From contig CANQRW010000016.1 of the NCBI GenBank assembly GCA_947626365.1, positions 1 through 54,645 on the forward strand: 54,645 nucleotides of DNA. The letters run 5' to 3'. This DNA is from an uncultured Lachnospiraceae bacterium (GTDB lineage: Bacteria; Bacillota; Clostridia; Lachnospirales; Lachnospiraceae). Under the pieces are notes generated by a model. That model was not told the origin of the DNA and ran no database searches. It saw only the letters and a list, made by a program, of their open reading frames with translations. A program made the translations under genes and the position numbers. Below are positions 24,958-33,275 of this stretch, piece by piece (the first letter of the stretch is position 1; each line of letters starts with the position of its first letter).

Positions 24958-25629
24958 TCAGCCGTATACCCGGCACTGGGCGTATTTGGAAAATGGGGCG
25001 GAGTGCCGCCCTTTCAGCTGGACCGCGCAGCGGATAATGTCGGGCAGAAACCCGTCCCATTTTACTTCCAGGATGGCGGGAGCGCCTCCCGCGGGAATCA
25101 TGACGCAGTCCGGATTCAGAAAATCCGTGGAGTTTAAACCGGTGCGGATGTTATAGTCCAGAGTGACCCGGACGTTGCCCGGGCCATAGATGAAAGGTTC
25201 CCTGGTATAATCCACGATGGTTCTGGGGCGCAGGCCCCGGGTGCGCATTTTCGCGTACAGTTCTCTGACCAGAGGATGGCCGTGGGACAGCATCCAGTCC
25301 GTATGTCCGCGGATTATAGCCTGGGTCTGGGCGGCGGTCAGTTCCGCCGTCTGCTTGCTGCCAAGGCCGTTTTCCCTGCTTTTTTTCTCCAGGTGGATGA
25401 CCGATGTGTCCCTGTTATAGCAGCGGAGGCGGAATTTCTCTCTTCGGTTTACGCCGTCCAGCTTCTCCCGGAGGGCCGTATCCTCCGGAGTGTCGAAATA
25501 CAGGCTTCGCACCAGATATACGCCGTCTGCGGCGTGAGGATCAGGCTCTGTGACGGCCTGCAGGCGCTGCCGGAGGGCGATGATGTCCGACTGGTTTATC
25601 TCATGTTTCCATTCATGCCGGTAGTCCAT
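24958..25629 (-). CDS. VTC-domain polyphosphate-polymerase-like protein
   Basis: 223 residues forming a single VTC domain. RHEWKHEI (about 4-11), VRSLYFDTPED (about 40-50), RREKFRLRCY (about 62-71) and IHLEKKS (about 78-84) supply the basic tunnel residues. EVKWDGFLPDII near the C-terminus supplies the acidic metal ligand. The domain polymerises phosphate from ATP in the eukaryotic VTC complex; bacterial versions are mostly untested. It is the first gene of the operon with DUF4956 and the beta-helix protein. An AAAGGAGAC site precedes the start. Confidence 0.85.
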   Translation of the reverse strand: MDYRHEWKHEINQSDIIALRQRLQAVTEPDPHAADGVYLVRSLYFDTPEDTALREKLDGVNRREKFRLRCYNRDTSVIHLEKKSRENGLGSKQTAELTAAQTQAIIRGHTDWMLSHGHPLVRELYAKMRTRGLRPRTIVDYTREPFIYGPGNVRVTLDYNIRTGLNSTDFLNPDCVMIPAGGAPAILEVKWDGFLPDIIRCAVQLKGRHSAPFSKYAQCRVYG

Positions 25630-25732
25630 AGATGTCTCCTTTCACGAAAACGATGTAACATGATTGTAAATAGAGTTCTTGAACAAAAAATGAAAATCCT
25701 GTGAAAAAAAAGTGAAACCGGAAAAATAATCA

Positions 25733-25761
25733 TTTACAAGAAATGGCAGCTTGATTATAAT
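25733..25761 (+). promoter_or_regulatory. Promoter of the choline-binding-repeat protein gene
   Basis: TTTACA (25733-25738) and TATAAT (25756-25761) are spaced by 17 bases, 39 bases before the start. The divergent VTC operon starts from the same 170-base AT-rich gap. A perfect 10-base palindrome, GTTCTTGAAC (25675-25684), lies nearer the VTC start and could be a control site. Confidence 0.7.
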
Positions 25762-25800
25762 AAGGATATAAAAACGGTCAGAACAGGAGGATGATTGTGT

Positions 25801-26820
25801 ATGAAAATAATGAAAATATTCAGTGCGGCGCTGATGGCGGCAGCCTGTCTGGCAGTGACCTGTTTTCCGGCAGCGGCAGCTACGAAGATTTCCAGCGTGA
25901 GCGTGAAATTTGAGTCGGAAGGCTATGACGACGAGGGCATACCGGAGGTTTTCGCTACCACGTCCGGAACTCATTATACAGTTGATAATGTTTATTCCGC
26001 CTATTATGACACGGAATCCGATACAGCGTATGATTTTGGTACGGATATCTATGTGGTGCTGCTGACGGCGGAGGATGGGTACTATTTTGCCAGCAACCAT
26101 TCCAAGGATATTCATCTGAGCGGCCTGGGAGCCAAGCTGACAGGAGGGACCAGGGAGAACGATAAGACCATGCTGAGACTTTATGTTCAGCTGCCGAAGG
26201 CCTATGACACCGTGAATGAGATTGAGAGGGCCTGGTGGGGCGATAATGGCCGCGGCAACTGGGAGGAAGCCTTCGGAGCCAGAAGCTATCTTGTCAGCAT
26301 AAGCGACGGAAAAGGCAAATCCAATCAGGCGGAGACCTTCGGAACCACCTATGATTTCCGGCCATTTATGCAGAAGGAAGGGGACTATACCTTTAAGGTT
26401 AAGCCCGTATCGGCTACGGATAAGAAAGGTGATTGGGTAGAGAGCGGTTCATTCCATGTTTCCGCGGAAGCGGCGGCAGCTAATGAAGCGGCCTATAAGG
26501 TGGACGTAGATGTGGCTTACAAGGATGGAGTTGCGCTTCCGGGCAATGCGATTTATACGTACAAGAATATCGGATGGCAGACGACGGAGGACGGAAGATA
26601 CTGGTACAGGAACCAGGACGGAAGCTATCCTCAGGATACCTGGCTTTCGGAGAACGGCAGCTGGTATTATTTCGGAAGCGACGGATATATGATAGCCAAT
26701 GCCTATCATACTGTGACCGGCAATGATTACTATTTCGGAGCTGACGGCAGGATGGTGGTCTCCGGGACGACGCCTGACGGCAGGACGGCCGGCGCCGACG
26801 GCGTTCTCACAAAGAAGTAA
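25801..26820 (+). CDS. Secreted protein with C-terminal choline-binding-type repeats
   Basis: 339 residues from the ATG at 25801, ten bases after AGGAGG. A TTG at 25795 in frame is four bases from the site and is the alternative. The signal peptide is MKIMKIFSAALMAAACLAVT...AAA, with likely cleavage near residue 27. The middle part (about 30-225) is a beta-rich domain I do not recognise. The last 100 residues hold aromatic/glycine repeats (WQTTEDGRYWYRNQDGSY, WLSENGSWYYFGSDGYM, DYYFGADGRMV) of the cell-wall/choline-binding type. It should be exported and held on teichoic acid or another wall polymer. Confidence 0.8.
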   Translation: MKIMKIFSAALMAAACLAVTCFPAAAATKISSVSVKFESEGYDDEGIPEVFATTSGTHYTVDNVYSAYYDTESDTAYDFGTDIYVVLLTAEDGYYFASNHSKDIHLSGLGAKLTGGTRENDKTMLRLYVQLPKAYDTVNEIERAWWGDNGRGNWEEAFGARSYLVSISDGKGKSNQAETFGTTYDFRPFMQKEGDYTFKVKPVSATDKKGDWVESGSFHVSAEAAAANEAAYKVDVDVAYKDGVALPGNAIYTYKNIGWQTTEDGRYWYRNQDGSYPQDTWLSENGSWYYFGSDGYMIANAYHTVTGNDYYFGADGRMVVSGTTPDGRTAGADGVLTKK

Positions 26821-26880
26821 TTCACAGAGAAGTAACTTCCAAAGAAGTGACGCTTAAAGAAATAACTTTCAAAGAAGGAA
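26810..26880 (+). repeat. Degenerate 15-16-bp tandem repeat at the end of the secreted-protein gene
   Basis: Four to five imperfect copies of AAAGAAGTAACTTC, beginning at the last codons of the secreted protein and running past the stop. The stop codon lies in the first copy, so copy-number change would move the C-terminus. Confidence 0.5.
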
Positions 26881-26931
26881 CAGAAGACAGAAGATACAGA
26901 ACGGCAGGATTTCATTTATACTTACAGAATG

Positions 26932-27004
26932 CGAGCAGAGCGCCAGTGACGCTCTGCTCGTATTACGTCAGTATGCAAAAAACGCGCCAGTGACGCGTTT
27001 TTTG
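26932..27004. repeat. Loop-conserved hairpin repeat, locus 2 (two units), probable terminator
   Basis: Hairpin 1 has CGAGCAGAGCG (26932-26942) and CGCTCTGCTCG (26950-26960) around loop CCAGTGA. After the linker TATTACGTCAGTATG comes hairpin 2, with AAAAAACGCG (26977-26986) and CGCGTTTTTT (26994-27003) around the same loop. The arms differ completely between the two, but loop and linker are identical. It separates convergent genes and should end transcription both ways. The rest of the gap to 27097 is plain. Confidence 0.8.
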
Positions 27005-27097
27005 TATTTTTATGGTATGCCTGGCGGCGCGCGTTTCTGACAGTTCAGTTTTCAGGTGATTCTGCCGCCGCCCCTTTTCGTTTCCGCAGGTTGTTCC

Positions 27098-27865
27098 CTA
27101 TACGATCTCTTTCAGCGGGCAGATGGTCACGCCCTCTTTGGTCAGCTCCGCGCGGATTTTCTCCACGAAGGCCAGGGCCTTGGCCCCGTCGCCGTGGACA
27201 CAGACGGAATCCGCCTTGATGGGGATGTCTTTGCCGGTGATGGCGGTGACTTTCTGCTCCTTGACCATACGGACCACACGGGCGATGGCCTCGTTTTCGT
27301 CGGTGATCATGGCGCCTTCCTTGCGGCGGTTCACCAGAGTTCCGTCCTCCTCATAGGCCCGATCCGCGAATACCTCCTGGGCGGTGCGAAGGCCCAGATC
27401 CAGGGATGCCCTGGCCAGCTCTCCGCCAGACAGTGCCAGCACGATCAGGCTGTCGTCAAAGTCCTTCACAGCCTGGCAGATGGCCTTGGACATGGCGTAG
27501 TCCTTGGCGGCCATGTTGTAGAAAGCGCCGTGGGGCTTTACGTGCTGCATCTTCATGCCGTGGGCGCGGAGGAATCCGTCCAGGGCCCCCAGCTGGTACA
27601 TGGTGTAAGCGTAGGCTTCCTCGGCTGTCACGGCCATGTTTCTCCGGCCGAAGCCCATCAGATCCGGGAAACCGGGATGGGCGCCTGCCTGGATGCCTGC
27701 CGCCGCGGCCATGGCGATGGTCTTGTCCATGACTACCGGGTCGGAAGCATGGTAGCCGCAGGCCACATTGGCGGAAGTGACCAGCGGGATGATCTTATCG
27801 TCATTTCCCAGGGTGTAGCGGCCGAAGCTTTCCCCCAGGTCGCTGTTAAGGTCCACTCGATACAT
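27098..27865 (-). CDS. pxpA: 5-oxoprolinase subunit PxpA (LamB/YcsF family)
   Basis: 255 residues, full length. The N-terminus VDLNSDLGESFGRY, followed by SANVACGYHASDP and GAHPGFPDLMGFGRR, is diagnostic. KPHGAFYN and a C-terminal CVHGDGAKALAF complete the pattern. PxpA acts with PxpB and PxpC in ATP-dependent hydrolysis of 5-oxoproline to glutamate. It is the last gene of a minus-strand operon, and its start overlaps the accC stop by 20 bases. Confidence 0.93.
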   Translation of the reverse strand: MYRVDLNSDLGESFGRYTLGNDDKIIPLVTSANVACGYHASDPVVMDKTIAMAAAAGIQAGAHPGFPDLMGFGRRNMAVTAEEAYAYTMYQLGALDGFLRAHGMKMQHVKPHGAFYNMAAKDYAMSKAICQAVKDFDDSLIVLALSGGELARASLDLGLRTAQEVFADRAYEEDGTLVNRRKEGAMITDENEAIARVVRMVKEQKVTAITGKDIPIKADSVCVHGDGAKALAFVEKIRAELTKEGVTICPLKEIV

Positions 27866-29231
27866 AACTGCTGTCCTCCTGATTTGGTTTCATTTTCATA
27901 AAGCTCTCGATAAATCCGGTATCGGCCTTGCCCTCCCGGAAGACGGGATGGCGCATGATCTGATACTGGAAGTCCAGATTGGTGTCCACGCCCAGGATCA
28001 CTGTCTCGTCCAGGGCGGAGCGCATCTTCCGTATGGCGGCTTCCCTGGTGGGAGCGTGGACAATGATCTTGGCAATCATGGAATCATATTCCGAAGGGAT
28101 ATGGTAGCCGCTGTACAGGCTCGTGTCCACCCGGACGCCGTTGCCGGCCGGCAGGTGAAGAAACTGCACTTTGCCGGGGCTGGGCATGAAATTCCGCTCG
28201 GGAATCTCCGCGTTGATGCGGCACTCGATGGCGTGGCCCATGGGATGGATATCCGCCTGGGTGAAGCTTAAGGGCTCGCCCATAGCCACCCGGATCTGTT
28301 CGATGATCAGGTCGGTGCCGGTCACCATCTCGGTGACGCCGTGTTCCACCTGGATCCGGGTGTTCATCTCCATAAAGAAGAATTCTCCCCTGGGGCTTAC
28401 GATATATTCGATGGTTCCCGCGTTGGTGTAGCCTACGGTTTTGGCCGCCAGGACCGCGTACTCATTCATCTTCTGGCGGGTGGCGTTGTCGATGGCGGGA
28501 GAGGGGGACTCCTCGATCAGCTTCTGGTGGTTCCGCTGGACGGAGCAGTCACGGTCGCCCAGGGCTACTACATTTCCGTGGGTATCCGCCATGATCTGGA
28601 TTTCTACATGGCGGGGATTCTCTACGAAACGCTCCAGGTACATAGCGTCGTCGCCGAAGGCGTTGGCGGATTCCCGCTGTGCCATGTTGAATTGAAGCTC
28701 AAACTCGTCGTCGGAGCGTGCTACCCGCATGCCCTTGCCGCCTCCGCCGGAGGAGGCCTTGATCATGATGGGATAACCGATGCGGGCCGCGTCTTTTCTG
28801 GCCTCTTCCACGTCATAGACGGCTCCCTTGGAGCCGGGAACCACGGGGACGCCCGCGTCCATCATGGTCTTTCTGGCCTGGGATTTATTGCCCATGCGGT
28901 CGATGACGTCCGGGTCCGGGCCGATGAAAATCAGGCCGTTCTCCCTGCATTTCCTGGCAAATGCGCTGTTCTCCGACAGGAACCCGAAGCCGGGATGGAT
29001 GGCGTCCGCCTGTACGTTCAGGGCGGCGGAGATAATATGGTCCATGTTCAGGTAGCTGCTTTTGGCAGGCCCCTCGCCGATACAGATCCGCTGGTCCGCC
29101 AGCTGGACGTGGAGACTGCCTGCGTCTTCCTTGGAGTAGATGGCCACGCTCTGGATGCCCATGTTGCGGCAGGCCCGGATGATGCGGACGGCGATCTCCC
29201 CACGGTTGGCGATCAGAACTTTGTTAATCAT
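27846..29231 (-). CDS. accC: Biotin carboxylase (AccC-type)
   Basis: 461 residues. NKVLIANRGEIAVRIIRACR at the N-terminus, the ATP-grasp glycine loop KASSGGGGKGMRVA (about 159-172), and FMEMNTRIQVEHGVTEMVTG with the catalytic Glu and Arg are all present. The family consensus EHPVTE reads EHGVTE here. It carboxylates the biotin carrier using ATP and bicarbonate. It lies 18 bases after accB and runs into pxpA, inside a 5-oxoprolinase operon, with no acetyl-CoA carboxyltransferase genes nearby. The carboxyl acceptor may therefore not be acetyl-CoA. Confidence 0.93.
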   Translation of the reverse strand: MINKVLIANRGEIAVRIIRACRNMGIQSVAIYSKEDAGSLHVQLADQRICIGEGPAKSSYLNMDHIISAALNVQADAIHPGFGFLSENSAFARKCRENGLIFIGPDPDVIDRMGNKSQARKTMMDAGVPVVPGSKGAVYDVEEARKDAARIGYPIMIKASSGGGGKGMRVARSDDEFELQFNMAQRESANAFGDDAMYLERFVENPRHVEIQIMADTHGNVVALGDRDCSVQRNHQKLIEESPSPAIDNATRQKMNEYAVLAAKTVGYTNAGTIEYIVSPRGEFFFMEMNTRIQVEHGVTEMVTGTDLIIEQIRVAMGEPLSFTQADIHPMGHAIECRINAEIPERNFMPSPGKVQFLHLPAGNGVRVDTSLYSGYHIPSEYDSMIAKIIVHAPTREAAIRKMRSALDETVILGVDTNLDFQYQIMRHPVFREGKADTGFIESFMKMKPNQEDSSYVSSGP

Positions 29232-29249
29232 GTCGTCACCTCCTGCGGC

Positions 29250-29699
29250 TTAGAGTTTCTTTACGCGGAACAGGGGCTGGCCGTACTCGACTTTCTGCTC
29301 GTTGCTGACCAGGACGGCCTCAATCTCACAGTCAAATTCACACTGGATCTCGTTCATCAGTTTCATGGCTTCCAGGATACACACGGTCTGGCCTTCCTTC
29401 ACATGGTCGCCTACGCGGACGAAAGCAGGCACGTCCGGAGCCGCGGCGGAGTAGAAGGTACCCACGATGGGAGAGGTGATGAAGAGAACTTCCTCCTCCT
29501 CGGGAGCAGCCGGGGCGGCAGCGGGAGACGGAGCCGCGGGAGCCATGGGCATAGGCATGGGCGGCATCCCGGCGGCTACCACCGGCGGATGGTCCAGCTT
29601 GCTCATGGTGATCTTTACGTCGCCGTCTTTATACGTGAATTCTTTCAGTGTAGAATCCTCAATCAGTTTAACCAACCCTGCAATTTTTTCCAAATCCAT
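29250..29699 (-). CDS. accB: Biotin carboxyl carrier protein (AccB-type)
   Basis: 149 residues from the ATG ending at 29699, which has AAGGAG nine bases before it. The ATG at 29720 lies on the pxpC stop and lacks a site. An N-terminal region of about 35 residues is followed by an Ala/Pro-rich linker (about 40-68) and a biotinyl domain with EAMKLMNE, where Lys113 is the biotinylation site. It carries the carboxyl group from AccC to a transferase. Between pxpC and accC it is positioned as part of the Pxp system rather than the fatty-acid set. Confidence 0.93.
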   Translation of the reverse strand: MDLEKIAGLVKLIEDSTLKEFTYKDGDVKITMSKLDHPPVVAAGMPPMPMPMAPAAPSPAAAPAAPEEEEVLFITSPIVGTFYSAAAPDVPAFVRVGDHVKEGQTVCILEAMKLMNEIQCEFDCEIEAVLVSNEQKVEYGQPLFRVKKL

Positions 29700-29716
29700 A
29701 ATCTGTTTCTCCTTTC

Positions 29717-30727
29717 TCATTCACTTTCAAACAGCCTGCGCAGCCTGCGCGCCGTCTGGCGGCATTCCAGGACTTCCTTACAGGGCTGATGGATTTTCTT
29801 GCGCATCTCATTCAGTTCTTCCATTTCCTCCAGGTACAGCCGCTGGGCCTCCTGGACGGTGATGGCTTTAAAATGGATCTTGTGGTCCGTTTTTCTCTGG
29901 ACGATTTTGGGGATATCCACGCTGGCAACAGTGGCGATCTTGGGGTATCCGCCGGTGGTCTGCCGGTCGGACAGCAGGATAATGGGCTTTCCGTGTGCCG
30001 GCACCTGGATGGAGCCGAAGGCGATCCCGTCGGAGATCATGTCGGAATCTTCCTTCCGGGAAATGAAGGGGCCCTCCAGACGGCAGCCCATCCGGTCGAA
30101 ATCGCTGGTCACGATGTATTCGCTGTTTAAAAAGGTATCGATACCCTGCTTGCTGAACATGTAATCCTGGGGGCCCATGACCACCCGAAGTGTGGCCTCC
30201 TCCTGGTCAAACTCGTCCAGATCCAGGGAGCGGGACAAAAAGAAACGCAGATAGCGCCTCTTGATCCGGAAGTTGATGTAGTCGCCATCCTGAAGCTTCC
30301 GGCCCTTGAAGCCGCCGATGGAACTTTTCATGTTGGTGCAGCGGCTGCCCATGACTACCGGGATCTGCAGGTAGCAGGAGAAAGCCACATAGCCCCGGCT
30401 GCCGGTCCGGGCGCTGCCGAATTTCAGCACGTCGCCTTTGTTGATATAGATAGCTGTATACATGGGGGCCGGCTCCCCGTTGATGGTGGGCTGGAAGTCG
30501 CCGCCGGTGATGGCGATCAGCGTATCCGCCGTAAATTCCAGGGTGGGGCCGATCAGGGTAAATTCCAGAACCGCTTCATTTTCCGGGTTGTCCAGAAGAA
30601 GGTTGGCGATCCGGAAGGAACGGACGTCCATGACGCCGGCCACAGGGAAGCCCTGGCTCTGGTAGCCGGTGCGGCCCAGGTCCTGGACGGTAGTCATCAT
30701 TCCCGCTTTCAGAATACGAATTCCCAT
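29717..30727 (-). CDS. pxpC: 5-oxoprolinase subunit PxpC (KipA/AHS2 family)
   Basis: 336 residues from the ATG ending at 30727, with AGGAGG seven bases before it. The upstream start at 30757 is rejected. The N-terminus IRILKAGMMTTVQDLGRTGY, then FPVAGVMD and DRQTTGGYPKIATV, are AHS2 hallmarks. The fold is shared with the carboxyltransferase part of urea carboxylase. With PxpB it forms the ATP-using half of 5-oxoprolinase. It starts two bases after the pxpB stop. Confidence 0.92.
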   Translation of the reverse strand: MGIRILKAGMMTTVQDLGRTGYQSQGFPVAGVMDVRSFRIANLLLDNPENEAVLEFTLIGPTLEFTADTLIAITGGDFQPTINGEPAPMYTAIYINKGDVLKFGSARTGSRGYVAFSCYLQIPVVMGSRCTNMKSSIGGFKGRKLQDGDYINFRIKRRYLRFFLSRSLDLDEFDQEEATLRVVMGPQDYMFSKQGIDTFLNSEYIVTSDFDRMGCRLEGPFISRKEDSDMISDGIAFGSIQVPAHGKPIILLSDRQTTGGYPKIATVASVDIPKIVQRKTDHKIHFKAITVQEAQRLYLEEMEELNEMRKKIHQPCKEVLECRQTARRLRRLFESE

Positions 30728-30729
30728 GG

Positions 30730-31458
30730 TTACGCCTCCTCTTCCCGGACGGTACACTGGTATTCATTTTTAGCTACCAGTTCCTGAATCCGTTTGTATT
30801 CTGCCTCGTCGATGGGGACGAAGCGGATATATTCTCCGGCCTGCACCAGGATGGGAACCTCCCGGTTGGGGTCGTAGGTTTTTACCGGGGTCATGCCCAT
30901 CAGCTGCCATCCGCCCGGGGAATCCAGAGGATAGATGCCGGTCTGAGAACCGCCGATTCCCACGCTTCCCGCGGGAATCTTGAGCCTTGGGTTGGCAAGC
31001 CTTGGCGTGTGGATCCGCTCGTCCAGGCCGCCTAAGTAGCAGAAGCCGGGCAGAAATCCCAGCATGTAGATCAGATAATCGGCGGAAGAGTGGATTTGGA
31101 TCACTTCTTCCTGGCTTAAACCGGCGTGCTCCGCGATGTGGGGAAGGTCGGGGCCGTACTCGCCGCCGTAGAGAACTGGTATCTCGTAGATTTTCTTCGC
31201 CTGGTTCCCGGTGCGCACGTCCACGCTGACCAGTCCTTCGATCCGTTTCTTCATCTGATCGTAGCGGACCACCCGGGGGTCGTAGTTGATGAGGAGAGAG
31301 CAGAAGGCAGGGATCACGTCCACTACGCCCTCAATGTTCTGTTCCCGCATCAGCTGGATGGTGGCGGCAATCCTCCGGTTGATGTCCGGGCTGATCTCCT
31401 TGCCGAACTCCACCAGCAGAGAGCTGTCGCCTGCGGTCAAAATCTTGATTTTCTGCAT
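30730..31458 (-). CDS. pxpB: 5-oxoprolinase subunit PxpB (KipI/AHS1 family)
   Basis: 242 residues from the internal Met (ATG ending 31458), where homology begins (KILTAGDSSLLVEFGKEI). The frame extends further upstream without a good site. Other hallmarks are AFCSLLINYDP, YMLGFLPGFCYLGGLD and GSVGIGGSQTGIYPLDSPGG. It is the KipI-like partner of PxpC. It is the first of the five pxp/acc genes, 228 bases downstream of the transporter gene. Confidence 0.92.
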   Translation of the reverse strand: MQKIKILTAGDSSLLVEFGKEISPDINRRIAATIQLMREQNIEGVVDVIPAFCSLLINYDPRVVRYDQMKKRIEGLVSVDVRTGNQAKKIYEIPVLYGGEYGPDLPHIAEHAGLSQEEVIQIHSSADYLIYMLGFLPGFCYLGGLDERIHTPRLANPRLKIPAGSVGIGGSQTGIYPLDSPGGWQLMGMTPVKTYDPNREVPILVQAGEYIRFVPIDEAEYKRIQELVAKNEYQCTVREEEA

Positions 31459-31579
31459 AGGGTTGTCTTGTTTCTCCTTTCTGAATATGGATTTCTGCCA
31501 GACAGGGATTCCTCCGTTAAAACCGGCCGGAAACCTGTGACTGCGGCAGTTTTGTTTTCCACAGCGCAATATAGGAAGA

Positions 31580-31613
31580 AAGGTGCAACCATGATAAACT
31601 GTGATTGCACCTT
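31580..31613 (-). promoter_or_regulatory. Hairpin between the transporter and pxpB (attenuator or processing site)
   Basis: A perfect 9-bp stem, AAGGTGCAA/TTGCACCTT, with a 16-base loop lies between the transporter stop (31687) and pxpB. On the minus strand it is followed by TTCTTCC, a weak U-rich tract. It could terminate part of the transcription or protect the pxp message. Confidence 0.45.
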
Positions 31614-31686
31614 CTTTGGCATTTAAAACGCACGGCGTCCGGACGGATATGAGTGATGTATGCGTCTGGATGCGGCCGCTGTCATA

Positions 31687-32895
31687 TTATCCCAGCAGGC
31701 TGCCCATGTTGGACATGAATGTGGTGATTCCCAGGTAAGCGGAGATCAGGACCACGATGATGCCCAGCACCAGCAGTACCGGCGGATGCTTGTAGTCGTC
31801 GCCCATGATCTTCTTGCTCTGGGAGGCGATGAGGCAGATGCCCAGGGTGATGGGAAGGATCAGCCCGTTTACTGCGCCGGCCAGAATCAGCATTGTGGCC
31901 GGGGTGGTGCCGATGAGCAGCATGATGATCGTCGAAACAATGATGAATCCGATCACAACCCAGTTTTCATGGTCGGCAATGGCCGGATGGAAGGTCTTCA
32001 GGAAGGATACGGAGGTGTAGGCCGCTCCGATGATGGAGGTTACGGCCGCGCACAGGATTACCAGTCCCGCGAAGCGGTAGCCAATCTCGCCGGCTCCCTG
32101 CCGGAAAGCGTCTGCCGCCGGGTTGGAGGCGTCCAGAGTAACGCCCTTAACTACCACGCCCAGAATTGCCAGGAACAAAAAGATTCGTACCAGTGTGGCG
32201 ATTCCGATACCCATGACGGAGCTCTTGTTGATCTCTTTCAGATTCTCCTCGCCGGTGATTCCCGCGTCGATCAGGCGGTGAGCGCCGGAGAAGGTGATGT
32301 AGCCGCCTACGGTACCGCCAAGCAGAGTGATGATGGCGGGAACCAGGGCGCCGTAACCGGTGGAAGGAACCACGGTGTTGACCAGGGCGTCGCCGATCGG
32401 AGGCTTAACCACGATGATGACGACAAAGATGACCACGATCATGATGCCGCCCAGAACCTTGGCCAGGTTATCCATGGCCGCTTTGGCGTCCTTGATCAGG
32501 AATACGGCGATAGCGATTATTGCCGCCAGGGCGCAGCCCAACTTGGTGGGAAGTCCCAGAAGAGTGTTGAATCCCAGTCCGCCGCCGCCGACGTTGCCGA
32601 TGTTGAAGACCAGTCCGCCGAATGCCACCAGAATTGATACCACGTAGCCCAGGCCGGGCAGGATCTTGTTGGCTACATCCTGACCGCGGAGGCCGGATAC
32701 GCACAGCACTCTCCAGATATTGATCTGGGCGATGGCTGCCAGAACGATGGATGCCAGGATAACAAAGCCGAAGCTGGCTTTATGAGTTCCCGTAAACGTA
32801 GCGGTCTGTGTCAAAAAGCCCGGGCCGATGGCCGAGGTGGCCATGATAAACGCTGCTCCCAGTAACGCGCCGCCGCCTTTGTTCTTGTCTTTCAT
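31687..32895 (-). CDS. NRAMP-family transporter (YcsG-like)
   Basis: 402 residues with about 11 membrane segments. The N-terminal GAAFIMATSAIGPGFLTQT is like the first helix of NRAMP proteins, but the DPGN metal motif of true manganese transporters is not seen (SAIGPG instead). In Bacillus subtilis an NRAMP-family protein, YcsG, sits beside pxpA and the kipI/kipA (pxpB/pxpC) genes. The same neighbours here suggest an oxoproline-related or other organic substrate rather than metal. An AAAGGAGG site and a consensus promoter precede it. Confidence 0.8.
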   Translation of the reverse strand: MKDKNKGGGALLGAAFIMATSAIGPGFLTQTATFTGTHKASFGFVILASIVLAAIAQINIWRVLCVSGLRGQDVANKILPGLGYVVSILVAFGGLVFNIGNVGGGGLGFNTLLGLPTKLGCALAAIIAIAVFLIKDAKAAMDNLAKVLGGIMIVVIFVVIIVVKPPIGDALVNTVVPSTGYGALVPAIITLLGGTVGGYITFSGAHRLIDAGITGEENLKEINKSSVMGIGIATLVRIFLFLAILGVVVKGVTLDASNPAADAFRQGAGEIGYRFAGLVILCAAVTSIIGAAYTSVSFLKTFHPAIADHENWVVIGFIIVSTIIMLLIGTTPATMLILAGAVNGLILPITLGICLIASQSKKIMGDDYKHPPVLLVLGIIVVLISAYLGITTFMSNMGSLLG

Positions 32896-32958
32896 AGTTA
32901 AAATCCTCCTTTTTTAGATTTCCAGATAAATACTGGAACCATTCCTTACGATAGTGGC

Positions 32959-32988
32959 ATTATAATACATGAGGAAAGGATTTGTCAA
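32959..32988 (-). promoter_or_regulatory. Promoter of the transporter-pxp-acc operon
   Basis: On the minus strand TTGACA (32988-32983) and TATAAT (32964-32959) are perfect, with 18-base spacing, and lie 64 bases before the transporter start. The 380-base divergent gap (32896-33275) is AT-rich. Apart from this and the opposite promoter it shows nothing recognisable. Confidence 0.8.
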
Positions 32989-33184
32989 TGGAAAAAACAA
33001 CATTGCCTATGTGAGAATAACAATTAAAAGCATGTAATACTTTATTGTATCGACTTAGTAAAGCGAAATATGGGGAAAGTTGTCTTTGATTTTTTGGTAA
33101 TATTTTGCATAAAAAAAGTTTTTTATTACTAAATATGCGATAAAATGACGATTTTTCACAGTTTTTTTCTTGTGATGAAATCTC

Positions 33185-33213
33185 TTGAATCCCTGTGTCA
33201 GAACCGGTATAAT
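33185..33213 (+). promoter_or_regulatory. Promoter of the alpha/beta hydrolase gene
   Basis: TTGAAT (33185-33190) and TATAAT (33208-33213) are spaced by 17 bases, 63 bases before the ATG. Confidence 0.7.
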
Positions 33214-33275
33214 GAGATGGGGGAAGAAAATCGGCGCAAAACGGCTTACAGGGTGATGTCAGAAGGAGGGCGGCT

